Position numbers and translations under genes: made by a program
NCBI RefSeq assembly: GCF_019145195.1
Contig: NZ_JAHSTW010000008.1
Location: 1-64,000, forward strand
Source of the DNA: Pseudomonas siliginis
Lineage (GTDB): Bacteria; Pseudomonadota; Gammaproteobacteria; Pseudomonadales; Pseudomonadaceae
Length of the DNA stretch: 64,000 nucleotides
Reading direction: 5' to 3'
The notes under the pieces: generated by a model
Databases searched by the model: none
What the model was told of the DNA's origin: nothing
The model's input: the letters and a program-made list of their open reading frames with translations, nothing else
Shown here: piece after piece, positions 51,722 to 60,688 of the stretch
Position numbering within the stretch: position 1 is the first letter of the stretch
How the letters are laid out: every line of letters starts with the position of its first letter

Positions 51722-52528
51722 CTATTCGAGGATTTCCACCGGCATGCCGACTTCCAGGCGGCCTTTGCCGTCGTTGACCAGATTCTGTCCGAACATCGCG
51801 CCATCGGCGGTTGAGCGATGTTTCTGTAACGTCGCGAACGGCTCGCGATCGGCGCTGCGCTCACCGGTTTGCGGGTCGACAGTGGTCATGATGCAACGCG
51901 CGCACGGCTTGACCACGCGGAATTCGATATCGCCGATGCGAATGCGTTTCCATTGGTCCTCGGCGTAAGGCGCGCTGCCTTCGATCACCAGATTCGGACG
52001 GAAGCGCAGCATCTCCAGCTCTCGCCCTACCGTTTCCGAGAGCGCCAGCCGCGAGGCTTCGCCGATCAGCAGCAATGGATAACCGTCGGCGAACGCCACT
52101 TGATCGTCATCCTTGCCGAAACCCGCTTGCGTGGTACGTGCCCGCTCCAGCGGCATCTGCACCAGACGTGTCGGCTTGCCGAGGAAGTCGCTGACAAACC
52201 GCGCGGCTTGATCACCGGCGTCCGGCACCCGCAGGGTGTCACGCCAGATCGTCACACCGCGCAGCTCGGCGTCGGCAGCGGGCAGCGCGACTTCGATAGC
52301 ACCCTGCTCGGGAGCGCTGAGGGTCAGACCGCCGCCGGCATTCCATAACGCCGACAACTGACTCATCTTCGCTTCGGCACGCTGGGTCAGAAAGCGCCCG
52401 CTGGCCTCGTCCACCAGCATCCAGCGTCGGTCGCCCGCCAGCCCGAGCTTGTCCAGCTCAATGCTTTGCAGCATTTCGCCCTTGCCGGATTTCAACGGGT
52501 AACGATAAAGCGCGCTCAGACGCAGCAT
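51722..52528 (-). CDS. MOSC-domain protein, YcbX-like
   Basis: This 268-residue protein has an N-terminal MOSC_N beta-barrel domain (LSALYRYPLKSGKGEML, GDRRWMLVDEASGRFLTQR) and a C-terminal MOSC domain with the cofactor Cys in FRVVKPCARCIMTTVDPQTGE near residue 210. The family binds molybdenum cofactor and reduces N-hydroxylated compounds. E. coli YcbX is longer because of a ferredoxin domain that is absent here. moeA, moaB and mobA lie 6 kb away. Confidence 0.85.
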   Translation of the reverse strand: MLRLSALYRYPLKSGKGEMLQSIELDKLGLAGDRRWMLVDEASGRFLTQRAEAKMSQLSALWNAGGGLTLSAPEQGAIEVALPAADAELRGVTIWRDTLRVPDAGDQAARFVSDFLGKPTRLVQMPLERARTTQAGFGKDDDQVAFADGYPLLLIGEASRLALSETVGRELEMLRFRPNLVIEGSAPYAEDQWKRIRIGDIEFRVVKPCARCIMTTVDPQTGERSADREPFATLQKHRSTADGAMFGQNLVNDGKGRLEVGMPVEILE

Positions 52529-52609
52529 GGCCAGCTCCCTGATGGAAAAACGCCACCCTATACGAGCTTCAATACCGAATCAAAGCCGTCATTAATGTAA
52601 ATGCACTTC

Positions 52610-52699
52610 TGTGGGAGCGAGCCTGCTCGCGAAGAGGCCGGCACATTCACCATCAATGTGTCCGACCCTGCGCTTTCGCGAGCAGGCTCGCTCCCACAG
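52610..52699. repeat. REP pair between the MOSC and cheV genes
   Basis: REP copies at 52611-52633 and 52675-52698 in inverted orientation lie between these two genes, upstream of the MOSC gene and just after the cheV stop. Confidence 0.9.
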
Positions 52700-52718
52700 G
52701 AAGCAAAATGTGCGTGTT

Positions 52719-53654
52719 TCAGGCCGGCACGGCGTCGAGCATCAGACGCTGGCGCACCACGTCGACCAGTTTGTCCGGCTGGAATTTGGAAAGGAAGTTG
52801 TCGCAACCGACTTTCTTCACCATCGAGTCGTTGAAACTGCCGGACAGCGAGGTGTGCAGCACGACATACAGGCCACGCAGGCGAGGGTCGTTGCGGATCT
52901 CCGTGGTCAGGCGATAGCCGTCCATTTCCGGCATTTCCGCGTCGGTGAAAATCATCAGCAGTTTGTCGGTCATGTGCACGCCGGTATCGGCCCAGGCCTT
53001 GAGCATGTTCAAGGCTTTCAGACCGTCGCTGGCAATGTGCATTTTCACCCCGAGCTGTCCGAGGGTATCGCGCAATTGCGAGAGCGCTACATTGGAGTCG
53101 TCCACCAGCAACACTTCGCGGCCACGGGCGCGCTCCAGTACCGGATCGTCGAGTTTCTCGCGCGAGACCTTGGCATTGTACGGGACGATTTCCGCGAGGA
53201 CTTTCTCGACGTCGATGATCTCCACCAGTTGATCGTCGACCTTGCTGATCGCGGTCAGATAATGCTGGCGGCCGGCACTGGTCGGCGGCGGCAGAATGGC
53301 TTCCCAGTTCATGTTGACGATGCGGTCGACACCGCCGACGAGGAAGGCCTGCACCGAACGGTTGTATTCGGTGACGATGATCGTGCTGTTCGGGCCCGGC
53401 ACCAGTGGGCGCATGCCGATTGCCTGGGAAAGGTCGATCACCGGCAGGGTCTGTCCGCGCAGATTGACCACGCCGCAGACGAAGGGATGACGCTGGGGCA
53501 TCAGGGTCAGCTTGGGCAATTGCAGCACTTCCTGAACCTTGAACACGTTGATCGCGAACAGCTGGCGTCCGGCCAGGCGAAACATGAGGATTTCCAGGCG
53601 ATTCTCACCCACCAGTTGCGTGCGTTGGTCTACCGTGTCGAGAATGCCGGCCAT
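52719..53654 (-). CDS. cheV: Chemotaxis coupling protein CheV
   Basis: The 311-residue protein has a CheW-like domain (residues 1-160; NRLEILMFRLAGRQLFAINVFKVQEVLQLPKL, VVNLRGQTLPVIDLSQAIG) and a receiver domain with the phospho-Asp in LLMIFTDAEMPEMDG near residue 240 and Lys in FLSKFQPDKLV. It couples receptors to CheA and may act as a phosphate sink. The start at 53654 (MAGILDTVDQRTQL) is the usual CheV start; an ATG 33 bases upstream exists. Confidence 0.93.
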   Translation of the reverse strand: MAGILDTVDQRTQLVGENRLEILMFRLAGRQLFAINVFKVQEVLQLPKLTLMPQRHPFVCGVVNLRGQTLPVIDLSQAIGMRPLVPGPNSTIIVTEYNRSVQAFLVGGVDRIVNMNWEAILPPPTSAGRQHYLTAISKVDDQLVEIIDVEKVLAEIVPYNAKVSREKLDDPVLERARGREVLLVDDSNVALSQLRDTLGQLGVKMHIASDGLKALNMLKAWADTGVHMTDKLLMIFTDAEMPEMDGYRLTTEIRNDPRLRGLYVVLHTSLSGSFNDSMVKKVGCDNFLSKFQPDKLVDVVRQRLMLDAVPA

Positions 53655-54108
53655 CAATGACTCCTGGGCTTGTTCTGATGAATTCACTATGGGGGTTTAT
53701 CGGCTGCATTCAGCTAATCTTGATTGCTGTAAAGCGCGTCGCTAAAAATGCCACAAACGGCCATTGATGTCACACTGACATCATGCTTTACTGGCAATCG
53801 TGATTTCATCTGCTAGATTCATTGCGGCGCGACCTCGGTTTGCACGTTAGGTTCCCGCGCCTAAGGGATTCCCCTAGGATCAATCAGGCCCAACCTGATA
53901 TTCGCCATTTCCAATAGCCATTACTGTGACGCCATTCTCATTGCATGAACGGAGTCAGGCTATTGTGTGCGATCGCAATTCAGTGGCAACCCACCCTCTG
54001 GAACCCCTCGGTCCGTGCACCTGCACCGCCGGGCGCGATCTGCCGACGATTCACGGTCGTCGCCACACACGGCCATCCGTCAACCAACACGACGTGGTGG
54101 AGATGAAC
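53655..54108. other. Intergenic region with three inverted repeats
   Basis: This 454-bp gap separates divergent cheV and the 156-residue gene. It contains TGATGTCA-CAC-TGACATCA (53765-53783, perfect 8-bp arms), CCTAAGGGATTCCCCTAGG (53860-53878, near-perfect) and ATCAGG-N5-CCTGAT (53883-53899). I recognise no known regulator's site. No convincing coding frame lies here; an in-frame ATG at 53926 would extend the downstream gene but the added residues look non-coding. Confidence 0.6.
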
Positions 54109-54579
54109 ATGCCAATCGACCGTAAAGACTGGGCGCAACGCTTCCCCGAATTTCTGGTCGAGGCCGAAACGCTTCTCGCCAAGTCCGAAGAATGCCTGAG
54201 CCATCTGCAACTGATCAGCAACGACAAGGATGCCATCGACTGCATGCTCGGCACTCTGCTGAAGCTGGCCGGCCGTGCCGAAGCCTTGGCACTGGAAGCG
54301 ATCTCCGAGTTTTCCCTGCACATCTACAGCCTGCTCAATTTGCAGCAGGACCACGTCGATCTGCACGAGCAGGCCCTCGATGCGTTACGCGACTGCCTGA
54401 CCTTGATGGCGTGGCAGCTCGAGCTGGTCGATCCCAAGACCGGGCAGCTGACCCTGGATAAAAGCGAACAGACTGATCTGCTCGAAGCCTTCGCGGCACA
54501 AATGGGCCAAACCTCGTTCGAGCCCAAGATGGTGAGCAAACGTTTGCTCTCTTCATCCTTTACCGCGCGCCAGGCTTGA
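54109..54579 (+). CDS. All-helical protein, possible pseudo-Hpt
   Basis: This 156-residue protein has no signal peptide or membrane segment and is predicted to be helical throughout. The stretch DCMLGTLLKLAGRAEALALEAISEFSLHIYSLL (about residues 44-76) resembles the core of Hpt domains, in which H-x-L-K-G carries the phospho-histidine; here the site reads T-L-L-K-L, so the histidine is missing. It is divergent from cheV, which hints at a signalling role. The ATG at 54109 has a well-placed GGTGGAG site; ATG 54103 is too close. The Hpt reading is my inference. Confidence 0.6.
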   Translation: MPIDRKDWAQRFPEFLVEAETLLAKSEECLSHLQLISNDKDAIDCMLGTLLKLAGRAEALALEAISEFSLHIYSLLNLQQDHVDLHEQALDALRDCLTLMAWQLELVDPKTGQLTLDKSEQTDLLEAFAAQMGQTSFEPKMVSKRLLSSSFTARQA

Positions 54580-54964
54580 GCCGGTAAGTCGCGATATTGT
54601 CGTAAATGAATACTTCGTGCCTGAAAGCGACAATCCGGGGCAAATAATCAGCCCGACCAACGGTTAATTTTCAGGTGCCGCCATCAGGGTTTTCCCTGTG
54701 TGCACCCAGCGACACTTCCAGGCAAATCGAAGTGGCCCAAATACAACAACTCCAACTTTTTCCAATATGGAACTTGCGTCCACGATCCGATATTTCCTGA
54801 CTGAATGGACATATATAGCAACCGCGACCAACGGTATGTTAAGTGGTATTATGCCGCCGGTTAGTTGCCTGCCGGTTAATGGCATACTGACTTCAGTGTT
54901 ACCTTTTCGATGTTATTGCCAGTCAATGATCGCTTAATGAATGCGGATTGAATCAATAACATAA
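54580..54964. other. AT-rich intergenic region before a two-component pair
   Basis: This 385-bp stretch is clearly richer in A and T than the flanking genes. It contains TTCCA-ATA-TGGAA (54760-54772) and an interrupted inverted repeat made of ATGCC/GGCAT and CCGG/CCGG arms near 54851-54892. Short open frames on both strands lack ribosome binding sites and known motifs. It probably holds the promoter of the kinase/regulator pair; it could also be old horizontally acquired DNA. Confidence 0.5.
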
Positions 54965-55936
54965 ATGACAGTATTTCCACACAGAGATCCGCCAGTCACC
55001 GGTCGGTCTGCCCGCAGCGAACATCCATTGGCTCCATCCGTTATGTACGCCAGTCTCAAGTCACTTATCACATGGCCACCTTCTCGGGAAAACGCCCGGC
55101 GCTTCACACTTGTCCTGTGTGTTCTGGCGACCTCGGGCAGTCTGCTGGCGTATGTTGTTTCCGCACGCCTTCCTTTGGGATTGCTGGCGCTCGACATCGC
55201 CGCCACCGCGTGCGTCTGGGTGCAATATCGCTTGTCACGCAAATCGATCAAGTTTCAGCCACAAGAGTTGGCTGATCGACTTCTGCAAGTCCAGGAAAAC
55301 GAGCGTCATCGCCTCAGCCGTGAATTGCACGACGATATCGGCCAGTTGCTCACTGCCGCCAAGCTGCAAAGTGACTGGCTCAAACGCCGCCTGCCGGAGG
55401 ATCTGCAGGAACAATGCAAGGTGCTCTGCGACACGCTGGATGAAACCCTGAACAAGGTGCGTGACGTCTCGGCGATTCTCAATCCACGTCAATTGACCAG
55501 CCTGGGCCTAGAAGCCAGCCTGCGTGCGCACTTGCTCAAGACACTGGCCAACACGCCGGTCAACTGGAGTCTCGATTGCCAGCAACGGCTCAACGGCATC
55601 CCCGAGGAAATGGCCGTCGCCGCGTTTCGCATCGCCCAGGAAGCGGTGACCAACATCCTGCGCCACGCACAGGCAAAAAACCTGTTGATTCGGGTACAGC
55701 GATTGCCGCAAGGTCTGACGCTGTTGATCAGTGATGACGGCCTGGGTTTTGCCCCGGCGGCCGACCCGGCCAGAGAAGGCCAACGCGGCATGGCCGGAAT
55801 GGCCGAGCGCATCGAACAGTTGGGCGGCACATTGAGCGTTATCAGCGAGCCGGGCAAAGGCACTCGAATCGAAGCACTTTTCCCCTGGGCGCCGCGAGCG
55901 CTCGAACGGGCCAGTACGAATAAGGTTATGCGTTGA
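54965..55936 (+). CDS. NarL-type sensor histidine kinase (HisKA_3)
   Basis: The frame gives 323 residues from the ATG at 54965, or 297 from ATG 55043; neither start has a good ribosome binding site. Two membrane segments (FTLVLCVLATSGSLLAYVV and PLGLLALDIAATACVWVQY) flank almost no periplasmic loop. The dimerisation helix has RLSRELHDDIGQLLTAAKLQ (phospho-His near residue 119) and the ATPase domain has QEAVTNILRHAQAKN and GQRGMAGMAERIEQLGG. It overlaps the regulator gene by 4 bp. With so small an outside part it probably senses a membrane or cytoplasmic signal. Confidence 0.85.
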   Translation: MTVFPHRDPPVTGRSARSEHPLAPSVMYASLKSLITWPPSRENARRFTLVLCVLATSGSLLAYVVSARLPLGLLALDIAATACVWVQYRLSRKSIKFQPQELADRLLQVQENERHRLSRELHDDIGQLLTAAKLQSDWLKRRLPEDLQEQCKVLCDTLDETLNKVRDVSAILNPRQLTSLGLEASLRAHLLKTLANTPVNWSLDCQQRLNGIPEEMAVAAFRIAQEAVTNILRHAQAKNLLIRVQRLPQGLTLLISDDGLGFAPAADPAREGQRGMAGMAERIEQLGGTLSVISEPGKGTRIEALFPWAPRALERASTNKVMR

Positions 55937-56592
55937 CTTGTAACTTACTTCTGGTGGATGACCACTCGCTGATCAGAGCCGGCGTGCGTGCTCTGGTTCT
56001 GGATATTCCCGGTTACGCGGTAATCGGCGAAGCCAGTGATGGTTCGCAATTGCTCGAAATGGTCGAGCAACTGAGCCCCGACATCGTATTGCTGGACATC
56101 TCGATGAGGGAAACCGGTGGCCTGGAAGCGCTGCAACGCCTCAAGCGTGTGCGGCCGCAGAGCAAAGTGCTGATCCTGTCGATGCACACCGATCCGGCGC
56201 TGATCATGCAGGCGCTGGAGTCCGGCGCCCACGGCTACCTGCTCAAGGACACCACGGCCACCGAGCTCGAGCACGCGCTGGAAGCCCTGCGCAACAACGA
56301 ACGCTACCTCAGCCCGGCCATCGCTCACACCGTGATCAATCAGGCACTGACCCGCAACCAGAAAAGCCAGCCGGACATCGCCGATTCGCACAATCTGACC
56401 GCGCGCCAGCTGGAAATCCTTCGCCTGATCGTGCGCGGCAAATCGACCCGGGAAATCGCCAACGGCCTGGGCTTGAGCGTCAAGACCGTGGAAACCCACC
56501 GCGCACAGATCATGAAGCGCTTGCAGATCTATGACGTGGCGGGCCTGGTGCTGTTCGCCGTGCGTGAGCAGATCATCAGCCTTGATGACTGA
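55933..56592 (+). CDS. NarL/LuxR-family response regulator
   Basis: The 219-residue protein has a receiver (LLLVDDHSLIRAGV; phospho-Asp in IVLLDISMRETGG near residue 54; Lys in YLLKDTTATE) and a LuxR helix-turn-helix (LTARQLEILRLIVRGKSTREIANGLGLSVKTVETHRAQIMKRL). Translation appears to start from TTG within the kinase stop (TTGA overlap); no in-frame ATG is available before the receiver core. It is the partner of the preceding kinase. Targets are unknown. Confidence 0.85.
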   Translation: MTCNLLLVDDHSLIRAGVRALVLDIPGYAVIGEASDGSQLLEMVEQLSPDIVLLDISMRETGGLEALQRLKRVRPQSKVLILSMHTDPALIMQALESGAHGYLLKDTTATELEHALEALRNNERYLSPAIAHTVINQALTRNQKSQPDIADSHNLTARQLEILRLIVRGKSTREIANGLGLSVKTVETHRAQIMKRLQIYDVAGLVLFAVREQIISLDD

Positions 56593-57493
56593 TTGACGGT
56601 TGTTGGCCCAATAACGGCGAGTCTTTCGGCAGATGCACCTGCAACGCTGCAGGTTTCGCAACAAAACGCAGACTGTCACCCTCCAGTGGCTCGCCGTCGA
56701 GATTGATGCTCAGCCCTTCGGCGACCTTGATCTCGACCCACGGCAATCGCGCCCGCACGAACATGTTGTCGAGGCCGAAGCCCTCGCTCAGCAGATTCTT
56801 CAGCGTGCCGACCAGTTCTTGCGGTGCCGGCAGGATACTGATGTCCAGCAAACCATCGTCAACTTGTGCCTCGGGGCACAGCACATGGCCGCCACCCGCC
56901 TGCCGGCCGTTACCGATGCCCAGCGCCAGCAGCTCACCCTGCCAATGGAAATCCGGGCCTTGCAACTCGCCGTAAGCGGCATGCAGTTCGCTGAACCGGG
57001 TCAGGCCGGTAAATAGATAAGCGGCGCCGCCCAAGACCTTTTTCAGATCTTCCGAAGTATTGGCGGTCACCTGGCTGCCGAATCCGCCGGTCGCCATGTT
57101 CAGGAAAATCTGCCCGCCCACTTCGCCCAGATCGATATCCGAGGGCTGAACATCCAGTAGCTCAAGGGCTTCGGCAGGCTCCAGGGAAATACCGGCGGCG
57201 CGGGAGAAATCGTTGGCGGTTCCCAGCGGCAGCAACACAAGACTGGCTTTTTGCGGATGCTGCGCCAGCGCCTCGGCAATATCGCGCAAGGTGCCATCAC
57301 CGCCACCGGCGATGATTTTGCTGTAGCCGGCCGCCAACGCTTCCTCGACCAGACGCTGGGCGTCGCCGGCCTCCCAGGTCACTCGCACAGCCAGCTCCCA
57401 GCCTTGCTCACGCTTGGCTTCGACGGCAGCGCGGACATCCTCGTTGAGTGCCTGTTTGCCATGCAAGATCAGCAGTGCCCGGCGTTCACTCAT
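56576..57493 (-). CDS. yegS: YegS-like lipid kinase
   Basis: This 305-residue diacylglycerol-kinase-type protein has the nucleotide site KIIAGGGDGTLRDIAEAL near residues 60-77, GTANDFSRA and the C-terminal beta-sandwich with LSINLDGEPLEGDSLRF. E. coli YegS phosphorylates phosphatidylglycerol in vitro, and the physiological substrate is unclear. Its 3' end overlaps the regulator's 3' end by 17 bp on the other strand. Confidence 0.88.
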   Translation of the reverse strand: MSERRALLILHGKQALNEDVRAAVEAKREQGWELAVRVTWEAGDAQRLVEEALAAGYSKIIAGGGDGTLRDIAEALAQHPQKASLVLLPLGTANDFSRAAGISLEPAEALELLDVQPSDIDLGEVGGQIFLNMATGGFGSQVTANTSEDLKKVLGGAAYLFTGLTRFSELHAAYGELQGPDFHWQGELLALGIGNGRQAGGGHVLCPEAQVDDGLLDISILPAPQELVGTLKNLLSEGFGLDNMFVRARLPWVEIKVAEGLSINLDGEPLEGDSLRFVAKPAALQVHLPKDSPLLGQQPSISHQG

Positions 57494-57922
57494 AACGTCA
57501 CTCCAAGAATTGAAATCGATTGAAACATCTTGACCACTGTGCGCCTTAAAAAAGCCACCGAGCTGGCAATTAATTCTTCGTCCAACTGCTGGCGTCCTAC
57601 ACAGCGGTATTTTTTCTTACGAAACAAGAGGAATCGGCTTAATTGACCCCGTCCGACCATTGGGTCACCGTGTGCCAGCAGCATCAACCTTCAACCCAAT
57701 AACACAAGGATGTGCCGGTAATGAACGGATACCCCCCGATTTATTTCCATGAATCGAGCAATGGCAAAACCAGCAAGCGTGCAGTTGATACGATCGGCGA
57801 GAACTTCCATGCACAACCATGAAACCAAGGCACCGGTGAGCCCGGTCGCCGCTCTCGCCGAAAGTCGTGCCAGCAAGAAACCAGACTTCTGTAACAGCGC
57901 CAAGACCCCTGGAGAGTTTGAT

Positions 57923-58117
57923 ATGGAACCCCGAGTCAGCGAGCTGGAGACTCACTTCAAATACATGCGCCGCGATATGGACGAAGTGCTCAATGATGTC
58001 CGGACGATCAAACACCGTCTGGCGTATTCGGCGGGTGCCACCGCTGTCATCCTCGGTCTGCTGGGCTGGGTGGCCAACAGCCGATTCGACCAGTTGGTGA
58101 CATTGATCAGCAACTGA
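57923..58117 (+). CDS. Small coiled-coil membrane protein
   Basis: From the ATG at 57923 the product has 64 residues: a helical segment with heptad character (VSELETHFKYMRRDMDEVLNDVRTIKHRL), one membrane segment (GATAVILGLLGWVA) and a short tail. This start has a good GGAGAG site at the right spacing. The same frame is open from 57749 with ATGs at 57749 and 57809, which would add up to 58 residues of unconvincing composition. The layout resembles XhlA-like haemolysin accessory proteins, but no phage genes are near. Confidence 0.55.
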   Translation: MEPRVSELETHFKYMRRDMDEVLNDVRTIKHRLAYSAGATAVILGLLGWVANSRFDQLVTLISN

Positions 58118-58176
58118 CCGAATCATTCGTTGCACGCGCCGTGCGTTTCAGCCGACGCGTGCATGGGCGAGATGCT

Positions 58177-59403
58177 CTACCCCAGAAGGTCACTGAGGGG
58201 AATGAAGCTCACTGCATCACCCTCGCTCAGCGTGCGGCCTTCTAGGACTTCCACCAATCCGTCGGCCCACGCCGCGCTACGCAGCACCCCCGAACTCTGG
58301 TTGCGGTAAATGATCGCCCGCCCCTGTTCCAAGCGCCCGCGCAGATATTCACGACGGTTGCCGGCCACCGGCCAGACAAAGCCTGCTGGCACTGCAAACT
58401 TGAGCGGCTCGACATCTTGCACACCCAGGCGTCGCAACAGATAAGGCCGCGTCAGCAAGGCGAACGTCACCAGCGTAGAGGCGGGATTGCCGGGCAGGCC
58501 AATCACCGGCACGTTGCGGAAATGACCGAACGTCAATGGTTTTCCGGGCTTGATCGCCAGTTTCCACAGGTCCAGCTCGCCTTCTTCACGCAAGGCAATG
58601 CCGAGGAAGTCCGCTTCACCGACCGAGACCCCGCCGGTAGAGAGGACCAGATCGACATTTTGCAGCTCACCCAGCCGCGCCCGCGTCGCGGGTAGATCGT
58701 CCGGAAGAATTCCACCATCGATGACTTCGCAGCCCAGACGCTGCAGCCAGCTGCACAGAAGCACGCGGTTGCTGTTGTAGATCTGGCCCGGACCCAATGC
58801 CTGACCGGGTTCAACCAGCTCGTCCCCAGTGGACAGAACCGCCACCCGCGGCTTGCGCACGACGTTAACCCCGGCACAGCCAAGCGAAGCAGCCAGGCCT
58901 TGCTCAATCGGTCCGAGCCGGGTTCCAGCTTGCAGCACCAATTCGCCGACCGTGGTTTCCTGCCCTTGCGGACGAATGTTCTGCCCGGCTTTCAAAGGTT
59001 CAAGAAAGCGCACTCGGCCGTCGGCCTGAACTTCGGCGTTTTCCTGCATCTCGACACAGTCAGCGCCCGGCGGCAACGGCGCCCCGGTAAAGATGCGTGC
59101 GCAGGTACCTGGTTCCAACGGCTGCGGAGATTGCCCGGCAAACACCTTTTGACTGACCGGCAGCGGCTCGCCCTGCCAATCCAGCAGGTTCAAGGCGTAG
59201 CCGTCCATGGCGCTGTTCGGCCACGGCGGCAGATCCAGCGTCGAGATCAGATCTTCAGCCAGCACCCGCCCTTCGACCTGAGCCAGCGGCAAGTGCTCGC
59301 GTTCGACAATGCGCGACGCATCGGCCATGGCCAGCAAACGCTCGAGCGCCGTTTCGACAGGCAGCAAACTGCTGGTCTTGCCCGGCTTACCCACGGGATT
59401 CAC
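58177..59403 (-). CDS. moeA: MoeA, molybdopterin molybdenumtransferase
   Basis: The 408-residue protein has the MoeA pattern: LPPWPNSAMDGYAL, the MoCF-binding core VLSTGGVSVGEADFL near residues 240-254, and GLPGNPASTLVTF. It inserts molybdate into adenylylated molybdopterin. It starts with GTG at 59403 inside the 3' end of moaB (17-bp overlap), so the two are one unit. Confidence 0.93.
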   Translation of the reverse strand: MNPVGKPGKTSSLLPVETALERLLAMADASRIVEREHLPLAQVEGRVLAEDLISTLDLPPWPNSAMDGYALNLLDWQGEPLPVSQKVFAGQSPQPLEPGTCARIFTGAPLPPGADCVEMQENAEVQADGRVRFLEPLKAGQNIRPQGQETTVGELVLQAGTRLGPIEQGLAASLGCAGVNVVRKPRVAVLSTGDELVEPGQALGPGQIYNSNRVLLCSWLQRLGCEVIDGGILPDDLPATRARLGELQNVDLVLSTGGVSVGEADFLGIALREEGELDLWKLAIKPGKPLTFGHFRNVPVIGLPGNPASTLVTFALLTRPYLLRRLGVQDVEPLKFAVPAGFVWPVAGNRREYLRGRLEQGRAIIYRNQSSGVLRSAAWADGLVEVLEGRTLSEGDAVSFIPLSDLLG

Positions 59404-59926
59404 AAGGCGCCGCCTGCTTCAGATGGGTGACGAAGTTGCACGGACGATGACGGGCGTCCAGTTGCTCAGCAAGAATGCCATCCCAGCCAGTGCGCACCGC
59501 ATTGGTCGAACCCGGCAGGCAGCACACCAGCGTGCCGTTGGCCAAGCCTGCCAAGGCACGGGACTGCACGGTCGAAGTGCCGATATCGGCCACGGAGATA
59601 TGGCGGAACAGTTCGCCGAATCCGTCGACCTGCTTGTCGAGCAGACATGCCACCGCTTCCGGTGTGCTGTCACGCCCGGTGAAGCCAGTGCCGCCGGTGA
59701 TCAACACAACCTGAACCACATCGTCGGCAATCCAGTTGGCGACTTGCGCACGGATTTTGTAGAGATCATCTTTAAGCAAAACCCGCTCGGCCAGCGCGTG
59801 ACCGGCCGCGATCAAGCGATCAACGAAGACCTGGCCGGAGGTATCGGTTTCCAGGGTTCGGGTGTCGCTGACAGTCAGCACCGCAATATTGAGCGGCACG
59901 AAAGGTACATCAGCCTTGGCTTTCAT
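59387..59926 (-). CDS. moaB: MoaB/Mog-type molybdopterin biosynthesis protein
   Basis: This 179-residue MoCF-fold protein contains LNIAVLTVSDTRTLETDTSG, VVLITGGTGFTGRDSTPEAV and GLANGTLVCCLPGSTNAVRTGWDGIL. It binds molybdopterin and, in organisms without Mog, adenylylates it. It is divergent from mobA across 81 bp, so cofactor insertion and nucleotide attachment are encoded together. Confidence 0.92.
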   Translation of the reverse strand: MKAKADVPFVPLNIAVLTVSDTRTLETDTSGQVFVDRLIAAGHALAERVLLKDDLYKIRAQVANWIADDVVQVVLITGGTGFTGRDSTPEAVACLLDKQVDGFGELFRHISVADIGTSTVQSRALAGLANGTLVCCLPGSTNAVRTGWDGILAEQLDARHRPCNFVTHLKQAAPCESRG

Positions 59927-60007
59927 AGGCTCTTCCAGTTGTAGGGGAAACAGCCCGGTGTTATATCACAGCGGCTCATTTTTCCGCCGCCCCTCTGGAG
60001 AGTCGTC

Positions 60008-60610
60008 ATGCCCTCGAACAACCCGTTGCCATCCTGCTCCGTCCTGCTTCTGGCCGGTGGACGCGGTCAACGCATGGGCGGTCAGGACAAGGGCCTCATC
60101 GAGTGGCTGGGCGAGCCGTTGATCGCGCATTTGCAGCGCAAGGTACGGCCGCTGACCGACGATCTAATTATCTCGTGCAACCGCAATCGCGAGCGTTATG
60201 CCGGGTTTGCCGATCAGTTGGTAATGGATGATGAAGGCGATTTCCCCGGGCCGCTGGCCGGTATTCGTGCAGGACTGAAAGCGGCGCGCCATGCGCATTT
60301 GCTGGTGTTGCCGTGTGATGTGCCGAGAATCGACAAAGCCTTGCTGCAAGACATGCTGACCACTGCCGATCTGCAACGTGAAAAACCTTTAATGCTGCGC
60401 CACGGCGAGCACTGGGAACCGCTGCTGTGCGTGATTCCGGTGGCGCTGTTGCCGGCATTCGAAGCAGCCTGGAATGCAGGCGAGCGCAGCCCGGGGCGGG
60501 TGATGCGCAGTCTCGGCGCCGTCGCATTGCAATGCCCTGACAACGATCCGCGACTGGCCAACCTCAACACCCCGGAATTGTTACATCTGCACAACACTGT
60601 GTCAGACTGA
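60008..60610 (+). CDS. mobA: MobA, molybdenum cofactor guanylyltransferase
   Basis: The 200-residue enzyme has the nucleotidyltransferase motif LLAGGRGQRMGGQDKGL at residues 14-30 and DDEGDFPGPLAGI, LVLPCDVPRID. It links GMP to molybdopterin to form the bis-MGD cofactor used by DMSO-reductase-family enzymes. The ATG at 60008 follows a GGAG site. Its position opposite moaB-moeA is typical of Pseudomonas. Confidence 0.94.
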   Translation: MPSNNPLPSCSVLLLAGGRGQRMGGQDKGLIEWLGEPLIAHLQRKVRPLTDDLIISCNRNRERYAGFADQLVMDDEGDFPGPLAGIRAGLKAARHAHLLVLPCDVPRIDKALLQDMLTTADLQREKPLMLRHGEHWEPLLCVIPVALLPAFEAAWNAGERSPGRVMRSLGAVALQCPDNDPRLANLNTPELLHLHNTVSD

Positions 60611-60688
60611 CACTATCCAAGGAACTCTCACGCCTTGTTTACGTCTCAAGCTCAGTAACCAGAAGATTTCCCATTCGGAGACACACTC

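Noticed and set aside
13375..52699. Repeated inverted sequences considered as a CRISPR array
   Set aside because: The repeats are paired palindromic REP elements spread over 40 kb with irregular spacing, not a regular repeat-spacer array.
54664..54937. Two short overlapping frames on opposite strands in the AT-rich gap
   Set aside because: Neither has a ribosome binding site, a recognisable motif or Pseudomonas-like codon use.
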